From Cytophagales bacterium (GTDB taxonomy: Bacteria; Bacteroidota; Bacteroidia; Cytophagales; Spirosomataceae), in the NCBI GenBank assembly GCA_004292855.1, contig RDXN01000084.1, positions 1 through 38,823 of the forward strand: a stretch of 38,823 bases of DNA, read 5' to 3'. Position numbers and translations under genes: made by a program. The notes beneath the pieces are model-generated. The model saw only the letters and a list, made by a program, of their open reading frames with translations. It was not told where the DNA came from and searched no databases. This document shows positions 24,710-32,056 of this stretch, piece after piece. Every line of letters starts with the position of its first letter. Position 1 is the first letter of the stretch.

Positions 24710-25579
24710 TTATTTTCCAACTACCTTCCGAAAGCCCTGCGGACTCATGCTCTTGATTTCTCTGAACTGCCGGTTGAAATTCGAGATGTTGTTGAAACCG
24801 CTTTCGTAGGCTACCTGCGCAATGCCCCGGCTGGAGTCGAGCAGCAAGCGACAGGCATGACTTACGCGTACCTCGTTCGTAAACTGCACGATAGACTTGC
24901 GGGTGCGTTTCTTGAAAAACCGGCACACCGACGGAATCGACATGCTCAGCAGATCAGCGAGTTCGGTAAGCGTGATGGGTTGCTGGTAGTGTTGAGCAAT
25001 GTAGGTAAGCACCCGGTTTAGTTTTTCGTCTTCGCCGGGGTTGCTGCCCTCAATCGGCTCGGTCGAAAGCGGCACAAGCTCCGATTCGGGGGCCTCGGCC
25101 AACTGCATGAGCAAGTCGAGCAGGGCCAACAACCGGCGCATCCCCTTCACCGACGACAAGGCCACCAACACCGCAACCACCCGCTCGCGCACGGCCCCCG
25201 TGATCTGCAACCCTACCGCCGACCGGTGCAAAATCGTCCGCACGGGGGCCATCTCGATGCTGTTCCAGAAGTTTACGCCCAGAAAATCGGGCAGAAAATG
25301 CACCACAATCGACTCGGCTAGCAATGTTGAATTAGGTTCGAGGTATTCGGGCGCGTTCCGGTACACGTGGGGCAGGTTGGGGCCAATGAGCACCAAATCG
25401 CCCTCGGTGAAATCGCCCACGTGATTTCCGACGATGCGTTGTCCGTAGCTTTTCGTAATCAAAACTAGCTCGTACTCCGGGTGAAAGTGCCAGGGCGTCG
25501 GATAGTACGGGTATCTAAACTCATACAGTTTGAACGAGCTATCGGCGGTTGGGGCTAGTTTCTCAAGTAGAGCTTTCAT
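24710..25579 (-). CDS. AraC-family transcriptional regulator, 289 aa
   Basis: The ATG at 25579 (MKALLEKLAP) is chosen: upstream codons to 25660 run through the regulatory dyad and give no conserved sequence. Residues about 25-100 form a cupin sensor domain (WHFHPEYELVLI, GDLVLIGPNLPHVY). The C-terminal about 105 residues contain two HTH motifs (ITLTELADLLSMSIPSVCRFFKKRTRKS and IAQVAYESGFNNISNFNRQFREIKSMSPQGFR). The start codon is 109 bp from the divergent dioxygenase gene, so it probably controls that gene and itself. The ligand is unknown; AraC proteins with this cupin type usually sense sugars or small metabolites. Confidence 0.9.
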   Translation of the reverse strand: MKALLEKLAPTADSSFKLYEFRYPYYPTPWHFHPEYELVLITKSYGQRIVGNHVGDFTEGDLVLIGPNLPHVYRNAPEYLEPNSTLLAESIVVHFLPDFLGVNFWNSIEMAPVRTILHRSAVGLQITGAVRERVVAVLVALSSVKGMRRLLALLDLLMQLAEAPESELVPLSTEPIEGSNPGEDEKLNRVLTYIAQHYQQPITLTELADLLSMSIPSVCRFFKKRTRKSIVQFTNEVRVSHACRLLLDSSRGIAQVAYESGFNNISNFNRQFREIKSMSPQGFRKVVGK

Positions 25580-25594
25580 ACAAATCCAATCGGT

Positions 25595-25635
25595 TAAAAT
25601 CATACCACACTTCACCCGAAGTGTAGTAGATTTTA
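25595..25635. promoter_or_regulatory. Nested dyad in the divergent AraC / dioxygenase control region
   Basis: The inner arms ACACTTC (25607-25613) and GAAGTGT (25618-25624) are perfect complements around a 4-bp loop. The outer arms TAAAATC (25595-25601) and GATTTTA (25629-25635) are also perfect and almost symmetric (5 and 4 bp from the inner arms). The position between two divergent start codons suggests a binding site for the AraC regulator. Confidence 0.6.
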
Positions 25636-25688
25636 GGCTAAATCGGCTGTCAATTTGCAAAAGAATCTAAATCGACAACGCGACTACT

Positions 25689-26522
25689 ATGAAATTAACA
25701 TCGGCACAAATCGCTCAATATCACACCAACGGGTATCTGATTGTGAAAGAATTGTTTTCGTCCGGCGAAATTAGCCTGCTTTATGGCTCGGCAACGGAAG
25801 ACGAAGCCGTTAGTCAAAACGCCTATAATGTGGTCGACAGCACGGGCCGCAACTCGAAAATGACGCTCTGGTTTACCCCCGGCGATGATCCCTTTGGGCA
25901 GTTAGTTCGCTCAGAGCGGATGGTATCGGCAGTCGAAGATTTATTGGGTGCCGCGCAGCCCCCGCAGGGCGCGAAGGTTTGCCATTTTCACTCGAAGCTT
26001 ATGCAGAAAGAGTCGCGCGTGGGGGGTGCCTGGGAGTGGCATCAGGATTACGGCTACTGGTACAAAAACGGATTCCTGTTCCCCGAACAGATGTTGAGCG
26101 CGATGGTGGCCCTCACGCCCGCCAACGCCGAAAACGGTTGCTTGCAAGTTATCAGCGGCTCACACCGCATGGGGCGCGTGGAGCACGGGTTCGCGGGCGA
26201 GCAGGTCGGTGCTAATTTGCGGTTTGTGGAGGAATCGAAGAAATACGGCAAACACCTGTTTATGGAGCTGGAAGCAGGCGACGTGCTGTTCTTCCACAGC
26301 AACATCCTGCACCGTTCCGAGGCCAACCTCTCCGACCGGCCCCGTTGGTCGTTTATCTCGGCCTACAACCTCAGTACCAACGTACCTTTCAACGAGAAAT
26401 CAACCGCCTGTATCACCCCCCTCGAAACCGTCCCCGACGAGGCTGTTCTGCAAAGCGCGTTGTCTAGCTCCGGCATCGGCAAGGAATTTCTGAGCAAGGA
26501 AGCCGATGTGACGTTGAAGTAA
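25689..26522 (+). CDS. Phytanoyl-CoA dioxygenase (PhyH) family enzyme, 277 aa
   Basis: This is a non-haem Fe(II)/2-oxoglutarate oxygenase. The facial triad is readable: H118 and D120 in WEWHQDYGYWYKNG and H208 in SNILHRSEANLSDRPRWSF, with the following Arg residues positioned to bind 2-oxoglutarate. GCLQVISGSHRMG is the family core strand. It probably hydroxylates a small organic substrate in the cytoplasm; homologues with this WHQDYGYW sequence are often found with catabolic genes. It is regulated together with, and probably by, the divergent AraC protein. It is convergent with the MbnH gene, with a long inverted repeat between them. Confidence 0.87.
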   Translation: MKLTSAQIAQYHTNGYLIVKELFSSGEISLLYGSATEDEAVSQNAYNVVDSTGRNSKMTLWFTPGDDPFGQLVRSERMVSAVEDLLGAAQPPQGAKVCHFHSKLMQKESRVGGAWEWHQDYGYWYKNGFLFPEQMLSAMVALTPANAENGCLQVISGSHRMGRVEHGFAGEQVGANLRFVEESKKYGKHLFMELEAGDVLFFHSNILHRSEANLSDRPRWSFISAYNLSTNVPFNEKSTACITPLETVPDEAVLQSALSSSGIGKEFLSKEADVTLK

Positions 26523-26565
26523 AGATTGGCACGCGGATTAAGCGGATGGGGCGGATCTATACAGA

Positions 26566-26678
26566 TTTTTTGTCATGGCACCGGCCACCCGGCCCGAGGG
26601 ATCTAGTTTGCGAACGCACAAGTTGAACATGGCAGGAGTAGATCCCTCGGGCCGGGTGGCCGGTGCCATGACAAAAAA
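26566..26678. repeat. Perfect 40-bp inverted repeat, family A (copy 1)
   Basis: The arms 26566-26605 and 26639-26678 are perfect complements over 40 bp with a 33-bp loop. The outer end reads TTTTTTGTCAT and the inner end GAGGGATCTA. Ends and inner motif match the element at 31928-32052, while the middle differs. It lies between convergent genes. The T-run is on the 5' side and the A-run on the 3' side, so it is not a standard intrinsic terminator. Confidence 0.92.
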
Positions 26679-26695
26679 TCCGCGATCCCATTATT

Positions 26696-27772
26696 TCACT
26701 GCCGAAACCGTCGATCACTCAAGAACTCGTTATCTGTTAGCGTCCGCAGAAACGTGATCAGGTCGGTTCGCTCGGCGTTGCTTAGTGTCAGGCCGCGAAG
26801 GGCGGGGTCGGTGGTGGGTGAGCTGGCGGGGTTGGTGGCGTAGTGGTTCAGGACCTGTTCGAGGGTCCAGAAACGGCCATCGTGCATGTAAGGCGGGGTG
26901 CGCTCTACGTTCCGCAGGCTCGGCACTTTGAACTTGTAGTTGTCTTCGGGTTTGAGCGTGATGGCTCCCCGGCCCACGTCGTCGATTTTGGCGTTCGGAA
27001 TGCGGGGCAGGCCGTTGCTGCGGAAACTGTTATCCGTAAACAGGTCGGTAGCGTGGCAGGTGGCGCATTTGGCCTTGAAGGTCGTGAGGCCACGTGTTTC
27101 GGCGTTGGTGAGGGCCGGACCTTCGCCCCGCACGGCTTTGTCGTAGCGCGAGTTACTCGACACGAGCGTGAGCATAAACTGCGACAGGGCCTTCATGGTC
27201 CGCTCGGTGGTGATCTCTTTGGTCCCAAACGCAGCCTCGAACAGGGTTGGGTAGCGCGGGTCGTTGCGGAGTTTGCGCAACACATTCGCCAACGTGTCGC
27301 CCATCTCGACGGGATTTTGAATGGGAGCAATCGGCAGCAGGTCAAGGTCTTGCACACCCCCATCCCAGAAGAACTCCCGTTGCCAGGCCTTATTCTGAAT
27401 GGCGGGCACGTTACGAATACCAATCTGATCGCGGATGCCGTGACTCAGTGCATGGTCGGTGTGAGCAAATGCGGCAGTGGGTTGATGACAGAACCCACAC
27501 GACACCGTGCCGTCGTGTGAGAGCAGGCCATCGTAAAACAGGGCCTTGCCGAGCGTGAAGCCTTGTGTTGTAAGTGGATTGGCGTTAAAATTATAAACGG
27601 GGTCTGGAAAATTGGCAGGCTTCTTCCAGTCGAGCGGGGTTGTCTTGAACGTCGGGTTGATCGGGGTTGGGTCGGGATTGATGTTATCAGTGCCCGGCTT
27701 GGGCTGACACGCCCAAATGCCGCACCACAGGGCTACAACAGCCGCCAGCGTTACCCATTGTCTGTAGCTCAT
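26696..27772 (-). CDS. MbnH-like diheme cytochrome c peroxidase family lipoprotein, 358 aa
   Basis: A signal peptide ends in a lipobox (LWCGIWAC, with C22 the likely lipidated residue). Two c-type haem sites are present: CGFCH (92-96) and CATCH (236-240), spaced as in bacterial diheme peroxidases and MauG. PSLRNVERTPPYMHDGRFWTLEQVLNHY is the conserved C-terminal region. The gene overlaps the MbnP gene by 4 bp (ATGA). In MbnH/MbnP pairs the diheme enzyme oxidises a tryptophan of MbnP to kynurenine, creating a Cu(I) site; this job is inferred from family and context. A plain cytochrome c peroxidase is the alternative, but the MbnP partner makes it less likely. Confidence 0.85.
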   Translation of the reverse strand: MSYRQWVTLAAVVALWCGIWACQPKPGTDNINPDPTPINPTFKTTPLDWKKPANFPDPVYNFNANPLTTQGFTLGKALFYDGLLSHDGTVSCGFCHQPTAAFAHTDHALSHGIRDQIGIRNVPAIQNKAWQREFFWDGGVQDLDLLPIAPIQNPVEMGDTLANVLRKLRNDPRYPTLFEAAFGTKEITTERTMKALSQFMLTLVSSNSRYDKAVRGEGPALTNAETRGLTTFKAKCATCHATDLFTDNSFRSNGLPRIPNAKIDDVGRGAITLKPEDNYKFKVPSLRNVERTPPYMHDGRFWTLEQVLNHYATNPASSPTTDPALRGLTLSNAERTDLITFLRTLTDNEFLSDRRFRQ

Positions 27773-28566
27773 TGAGGTCCGGTCGTTAGGTTGCCAAACG
27801 AAAACATACCCGCGTAGTTATCAGCCACTTCCGACGATTTAGGCGCAATCATAATGTTGGGTGATTGCGCCAGACTCAGGCGTGTTCTCCCCGCAAAGAT
27901 CGTCTGCACATTAGCCCGAATCGTCACCAGCGACCGGGCCGGATTGTCAGGCGTAACGCTGGCTCCGTCGAACGCAATAGACACCCGACGTAGGTTGTTG
28001 GGCGTGCCGTTCCGGCCAAACAGCCCGATGTGAAACCGATAGTTGCGGTTGCCCGTTGCATCGGGGTTGACAACGGGTGAAGTGCCTTCGAGTTTCATAA
28101 AAATGTAGCCCGTGTTCCAGTCCCAAGCCATGCCCGATGTGTGGCTGCCCGTGCCGGGGTCCAGCACACCCGTACGCTTGTCTACACCCGACACGCTTCG
28201 CAAACTATCCACACCCACCAGAAACGACAAGCCTGTGTATTGAGCTAGCGGTACGTTGTTGAGCCGGATCGTCTGCGAGGTCGCATCGGACTCGCGCACC
28301 AGGAAATAGCTGCTATCCTGTGGGACAACGTACTCCGAACCATCGACCTTGCGGAGCCGGATATTGCTCACGAAATAGTTGAGCGCACTAATGGTGTAGG
28401 GTTCGCCCGACGAATTTGTGTAGGTAGTACCGTTCAGGTTCAGATCGGCCCCGCCCACCACATTGTCGAAGCGTACCGCAAGCGAGCCGGTTTGTGGGTC
28501 CATTACCTCCCGCGAACAAGAAATCGAGACGGTGCAGAACAAGACGAAGTAGAATAAATAGCGCAT
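27769..28566 (-). CDS. MbnP-family copper-binding lipoprotein, 265 aa
   Basis: A lipobox (SISC, C17) follows a short hydrophobic leader, so it is probably anchored in the periplasm-facing or outer membrane. The body is the MbnP beta-sandwich: SLAVRFDNVVGGADLNLNGTTY, ISALNYFVSNIRL, LSFLVGVDSLRSVSGV and the family-typical GMAWDWNTGYIFMKLEG (about 145-161). W148 and W150 are the candidates for conversion to kynurenine, and H179 (YRFHIG) could be a metal ligand. In characterised members, copper binding depends on that modification. It is translated with the diheme enzyme (4-bp overlap). No methanobactin genes or TonB receptor adjoin, as in most MbnPH loci outside methanotrophs. Confidence 0.85.
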   Translation of the reverse strand: MRYLFYFVLFCTVSISCSREVMDPQTGSLAVRFDNVVGGADLNLNGTTYTNSSGEPYTISALNYFVSNIRLRKVDGSEYVVPQDSSYFLVRESDATSQTIRLNNVPLAQYTGLSFLVGVDSLRSVSGVDKRTGVLDPGTGSHTSGMAWDWNTGYIFMKLEGTSPVVNPDATGNRNYRFHIGLFGRNGTPNNLRRVSIAFDGASVTPDNPARSLVTIRANVQTIFAGRTRLSLAQSPNIMIAPKSSEVADNYAGMFSFGNLTTGPQ

Positions 28567-28788
28567 AACGCAGGAGGTTGTAAGCGTGGAATGTTGAGGA
28601 GCAGACGTAGAGGTTTTGAGGCCTCTTTGTCTGCACTTCTACAACGCTTTGCGCGCCCGTTTGGATATGACAAAGCGGCACAAAATCGGTATCTTTACAG
28701 AAACGTAGCGAAGATGCAGTTGATTTAAGAATCATTAACAGGCTTGTCGACGGGGTTTGCTTTAGGTTTGTAGCAAGACTGTTCGGCT
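28567..28788. other. Divergent control region between MbnP and hydrolase genes
   Basis: This 222-bp spacer contains an imperfect stem (GCAGAC-AGAGG at 28601-28613 with CCTCT-GTCTGC at 28622-28634) and a TATCTTTA sequence at 28690-28697. The plus-strand promoter candidate is listed separately. No clear TAnnTTTG box was found for the MbnP gene. Confidence 0.45.
28744..28770 (+). promoter_or_regulatory. Candidate promoter of the secreted hydrolase gene
   Basis: A TTG (28744-28746) and TAGGTTTG (28763-28770) are separated by 16 bp, slightly short for the Bacteroidetes consensus. The -7 box lies 18 bp before the ATG at 28789. Confidence 0.5.
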
Positions 28789-29826
28789 ATGCGCAACCTG
28801 CTCATTTTATTGCTACTAAGCGGCTCCCTCGCGACCGCCCAAACCGCTACCAAACGCTACGTAGGCGGTTTCACTACCTTTACCATCCCCTTTGACGACG
28901 ACTCCCTAACCTTCGCCGTTGTGGCCCGCGAGGGTGAACTGACTAAACGCAAGCCTATTTTTCTGTTTCGGCAGGGGTCGTTGCCCATCCCGCTGTTCAC
29001 GATCAACCCCAAAAACAACCGCCCGTCGCTGACGGAATTGCCCCTTGTTTGCTACGATCACGAGGCCGATTATAATTTCATCATGATTGCCAAACCGGGG
29101 GTGCCGCTCGTGCAAAACGACGCTTACCTGGACACCCTGTTCACTACCCGCCACCGACCAAAACCTGAACAGTACACGCGCCAGTATTTCGAGCACAACT
29201 ACCTCGATCACTACGTTCGGCAGGTTAACGCTGTACTCGACTTTGTGAGCAAACAACCCTGGGCCGACCCGCGCCGGATCGTCATGGCGGGTGGTTCCGA
29301 GGGGTATCAGGTGGCGATCAAAGCTGCCCACTCCAACCCGCGCGTTACCCACCTGATTGCTTTTTCGGGCGGGCTACAAGGGCGGCATCAGTCGATCATG
29401 CACATCGAACGCAGTAAGCAATATACCGGCGAATACACCCCCGAAGAGGCCCAGCAGAGCATCGAGGGCCTCCAGCAACAATGGGCCGAAGTTTGTCGCG
29501 ACTCGCTCAATACCAGTGCCGTAGCCGGTGATCCTAACCGTACTCAGTACTCGTTTTCGCACGGAAACAACCTGAGCTATTTGCTTTCGCTCAACATACC
29601 CATCTGGATTGGCTACGGCACCGCCGACGTGGGGGCGGTCTCCAACGACATACTGCCCATCGAGTTTGCCCGGCGGGGCAAAGCCAATCTGACGCTCCGC
29701 GCCTACCCCGCCCACGACCACACCTTTTACAAACTAACCTATGGCCCCAATGGCAAAGTGACCAACAAAACCTACAACGGCGACGCCGTCACGCGCGACT
29801 ATTTTGAGTGGTTGAAAAGGCATTGA
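28789..29826 (+). CDS. Secreted alpha/beta hydrolase, 345 aa
   Basis: A signal peptide (MRNLLILLLLSGSLATAQ) is followed by an alpha/beta-hydrolase fold. The nucleophile elbow is GGSEG with S170 (IVMAGGSEGYQVAIKAA). D280 (IWIGYGTAD) and H309 or H311 (YPAHDHTFYK) complete a plausible triad in the right order. An insert of about 60 residues between strands (ERSKQYTGEYTPEEAQQSIEGL...) would form a lid. The substrate is unknown; an esterase or peptidase role in the periplasm is likely. The next gene, another secreted hydrolase, follows on the same strand after a 93-bp spacer. Confidence 0.78.
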   Translation: MRNLLILLLLSGSLATAQTATKRYVGGFTTFTIPFDDDSLTFAVVAREGELTKRKPIFLFRQGSLPIPLFTINPKNNRPSLTELPLVCYDHEADYNFIMIAKPGVPLVQNDAYLDTLFTTRHRPKPEQYTRQYFEHNYLDHYVRQVNAVLDFVSKQPWADPRRIVMAGGSEGYQVAIKAAHSNPRVTHLIAFSGGLQGRHQSIMHIERSKQYTGEYTPEEAQQSIEGLQQQWAEVCRDSLNTSAVAGDPNRTQYSFSHGNNLSYLLSLNIPIWIGYGTADVGAVSNDILPIEFARRGKANLTLRAYPAHDHTFYKLTYGPNGKVTNKTYNGDAVTRDYFEWLKRH

Positions 29827-29841
29827 ACTCTACTGCCGAGT

Positions 29842-29860
29842 CCCTCCTGTTTTAGGAGGG
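29842..29860. repeat. Short C/G-rich hairpin with REP-like tail
   Basis: CCCTCCT and AGGAGGG form a 7-bp stem around GTTTT, followed by GGCCGGGGGGTGG. It resembles one half of the composite element at 23042-23180. There is no T-run after it, so termination is not supported. Confidence 0.6.
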
Positions 29861-29919
29861 GGCCGGGGGGTGGTCTCACTTCCAGCCCGTATCTTGCAGC
29901 GATCAACTCTATTCCAACA

Positions 29920-31923
29920 ATGCGCTTCACGCTACTAACCTTTTTCGCCCTCCTGCCTGCCCTGTTGCGGGCACAGGCCCCCGCCGACACCTACGTGCGC
30001 GACACCTACCAGAAGTACGAGTACAAAATTCCCATGCGCGACGGCACCAAGCTCCACACGGCGGTCTACGTCCCGAAAGATGCGTCGTCTGCAAAGCCGT
30101 ATCCGTTTATGATGCAGCGGACCTGCTATAGCGTCGATCCCTACGGCCCCGACAAATACGAGTCGCAACTTGGCCCCTCCAAAACGCTCGAAAAAGACAA
30201 GTACATCTTTGTGTATCAGGACGTTCGGGGCCGGTGGATGTCGGAGGGAACCTGGACCAACATGACGCCCAACGTACCCGATGCTGCCGCTCCGGTAGCC
30301 GCGAAAGGTAAAAAAGCCAAAGCCCCCGCTACACCAACCGCTTACGGACCCGATGAGTCGTCGGATACGTTTGATACCATCGAGTGGTTGCTGAAAAACA
30401 TCCCGAACCACAACGGGCGCGTGGGGCAGTGGGGCATCTCATACCCCGGTTTCTACGCGGCAGCCGCCCTGCCCGACGCCCACCCGGCCCTCAAAGCCGT
30501 TTCGCCACAGGCCCCGGTATCGGACTTTTTCTTTGACGATTTCCACCACAACGGCGCGTTCATTCAGGCGTATTTGTTCACGTACCCCGTGTTTGGTGTG
30601 CAAACAACTGCCCCTACCCCAACCTCATGGTACGACAATGGATATATACCGGAATTTGCTGGTGCCTACACGAAAGGCGTCGTGCCCGATGGGTATGCGT
30701 TCCAGTTGGGCATTGGCCCGCTCAAAAACGTGGCCAGCAAATACTACCCGAATAACTTCTACTGGAAAGAGACCGTTGAGCACCCCAACTACGACGAGTT
30801 TTGGCAGAAGCGGAGCATTTTGCCGCATCTTAAAAATGTAAAACCGGCTGTGATGACCGTGGGCGGCTGGTTCGATGCCGAAGACCTCTACGGCCCGTTA
30901 AACGTGTACAAAACCATCGAGAAAAGCGGCTCAGGCAATTACAACACCCTCGTGATGGGACCGTTTGGACACGGACGCTGGAGCCGCGAAACCGGCCGCA
31001 CGATGCACTCCAACGTGTATTTTGGCGACAGTGTGGCAACATTCTACCAGCGCAACATCGAGGCCAGGTTCTTTAACCACTTCTTGAAAGGCGCGGGCGA
31101 TGGCAAAACCAATCTCCCCGAAGCGTACTTGTTCGACACGGGCCGCAAGGAGTGGAAACAGTTCGACAAATGGCCCAGCCCGACCGCAGATACCCTACGT
31201 TTTCATCTGGATAAAAGCGGTCGGCTCCTGTCCACAAAGCAAGATGAGGTTATCTTTCGCGTTGACGGAACTACGCCCGATGGACTTCTTATGCCTTCCG
31301 ATCCCAGGAAAGGGTACTCCGAGTTCGTCTCGGACCCTAACAAGCCCGTGCCTTACAGCGAGGATAACACGAGCATGATGGCTTTCACGCCGTTCAACTA
31401 TATGTCGGAGGATCAGCGGTTTGCGGGTCGTCGGCCCGACGTACTCACCTTCCTGACCGACATCCTGACCGACGATCTCACCCTAGGGGGCGAGATTATG
31501 GCCAAACTCAACGTTTCGACCACCGGCACCGACGCCGACTGGGTCGTGAAGCTGATCGACGTGTACCCACCCGACGAGAAGAACCACCCCTACATGCCCA
31601 ATAAGAACATCACGTTGGCGGGGTATCAGCAGATGGTACGTTCGGAGGTGATGCGCGGGCGATTCCGCAATTCGTTCGAGAAGCCCGAAGCCTTCACGCC
31701 CAACCAGCAAACGCCCGTCAATTTCAGGTTGCAGGACGTGCTACACACGTTCAAAAAGGGCCACCGCGTCATGGTTCAGGTGCAGAGCACGTGGTTTCCC
31801 CTCATCGACCGCAACCCCCAAACGTTTGTCGAGAACATTTTCAAGGCCGACGAGAAAGATTTTCAAAAACAAACCCACCGCGTTTACGACACCTCGGTGA
31901 TTGAGGTTCAGGTAATTAGATGA
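29920..31923 (+). CDS. CocE/NonD (S15) family hydrolase, 667 aa
   Basis: A signal peptide (1-18) is followed by the N-terminal YKIPMRDGTKLHTAVYVPKDA of X-Pro dipeptidyl-peptidase / cocaine-esterase-like enzymes. The nucleophile is S174 in GQWGISYPGFYAAAAL. D and H of the triad are expected in the VMTVGGWFDAEDLYGPL and NTLVMGPFGHGRWSRE segments. The C-terminal jelly-roll domain runs from about 430 to 667 (FRLQDVLHTFKKGHRVMVQVQSTWFPLIDRNPQ). An Ala/Lys/Pro-rich insert (about 121-141, AAKGKKAKAP) interrupts the catalytic domain. It acts on amides or esters in the periplasm; the exact substrate is undetermined. A TATCTTGC box lies 22 bp upstream of the ATG. Confidence 0.87.
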   Translation: MRFTLLTFFALLPALLRAQAPADTYVRDTYQKYEYKIPMRDGTKLHTAVYVPKDASSAKPYPFMMQRTCYSVDPYGPDKYESQLGPSKTLEKDKYIFVYQDVRGRWMSEGTWTNMTPNVPDAAAPVAAKGKKAKAPATPTAYGPDESSDTFDTIEWLLKNIPNHNGRVGQWGISYPGFYAAAALPDAHPALKAVSPQAPVSDFFFDDFHHNGAFIQAYLFTYPVFGVQTTAPTPTSWYDNGYIPEFAGAYTKGVVPDGYAFQLGIGPLKNVASKYYPNNFYWKETVEHPNYDEFWQKRSILPHLKNVKPAVMTVGGWFDAEDLYGPLNVYKTIEKSGSGNYNTLVMGPFGHGRWSRETGRTMHSNVYFGDSVATFYQRNIEARFFNHFLKGAGDGKTNLPEAYLFDTGRKEWKQFDKWPSPTADTLRFHLDKSGRLLSTKQDEVIFRVDGTTPDGLLMPSDPRKGYSEFVSDPNKPVPYSEDNTSMMAFTPFNYMSEDQRFAGRRPDVLTFLTDILTDDLTLGGEIMAKLNVSTTGTDADWVVKLIDVYPPDEKNHPYMPNKNITLAGYQQMVRSEVMRGRFRNSFEKPEAFTPNQQTPVNFRLQDVLHTFKKGHRVMVQVQSTWFPLIDRNPQTFVENIFKADEKDFQKQTHRVYDTSVIEVQVIR

Positions 31924-31927
31924 ATGG

Positions 31928-32052
31928 TTTTTGTCATTCCGACCGGGCCGCCGGAGCGGGCACGAGGAATCTAGCTCATTTTTAATCAAGTTGAGCGTGG
32001 GGGAATTAGATTCCTCGTACCCGCTCCGGCGGCCCGGTCGGAATGACAAAAA
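31928..32052. repeat. 46-bp inverted repeat, family A (copy 2)
   Basis: The arms 31928-31973 and 32007-32052 pair over 46 bp with one mismatch (C at 31961 opposite A at 32019) and a 33-bp loop. The outer TTTTTGTCAT and inner GAGGAATCTA are shared with copy 1 at 26566-26678. The loop length is the same in both. It again lies between convergent genes. Confidence 0.92.
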
Positions 32053-32056
32053 GCCC

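Noticed and set aside
26566-26678. Classical Rho-independent terminator between convergent genes
   Set aside because: The stem starts with T6 and ends with A6, the reverse of a terminator. Termination in vivo is possible but not supported by the pattern. The same holds for 31928-32052.
28601-28634. Riboswitch or attenuator upstream of the MbnP gene
   Set aside because: Only a short interrupted stem (6 and 5 bp) is visible and no known riboswitch core was recognised.
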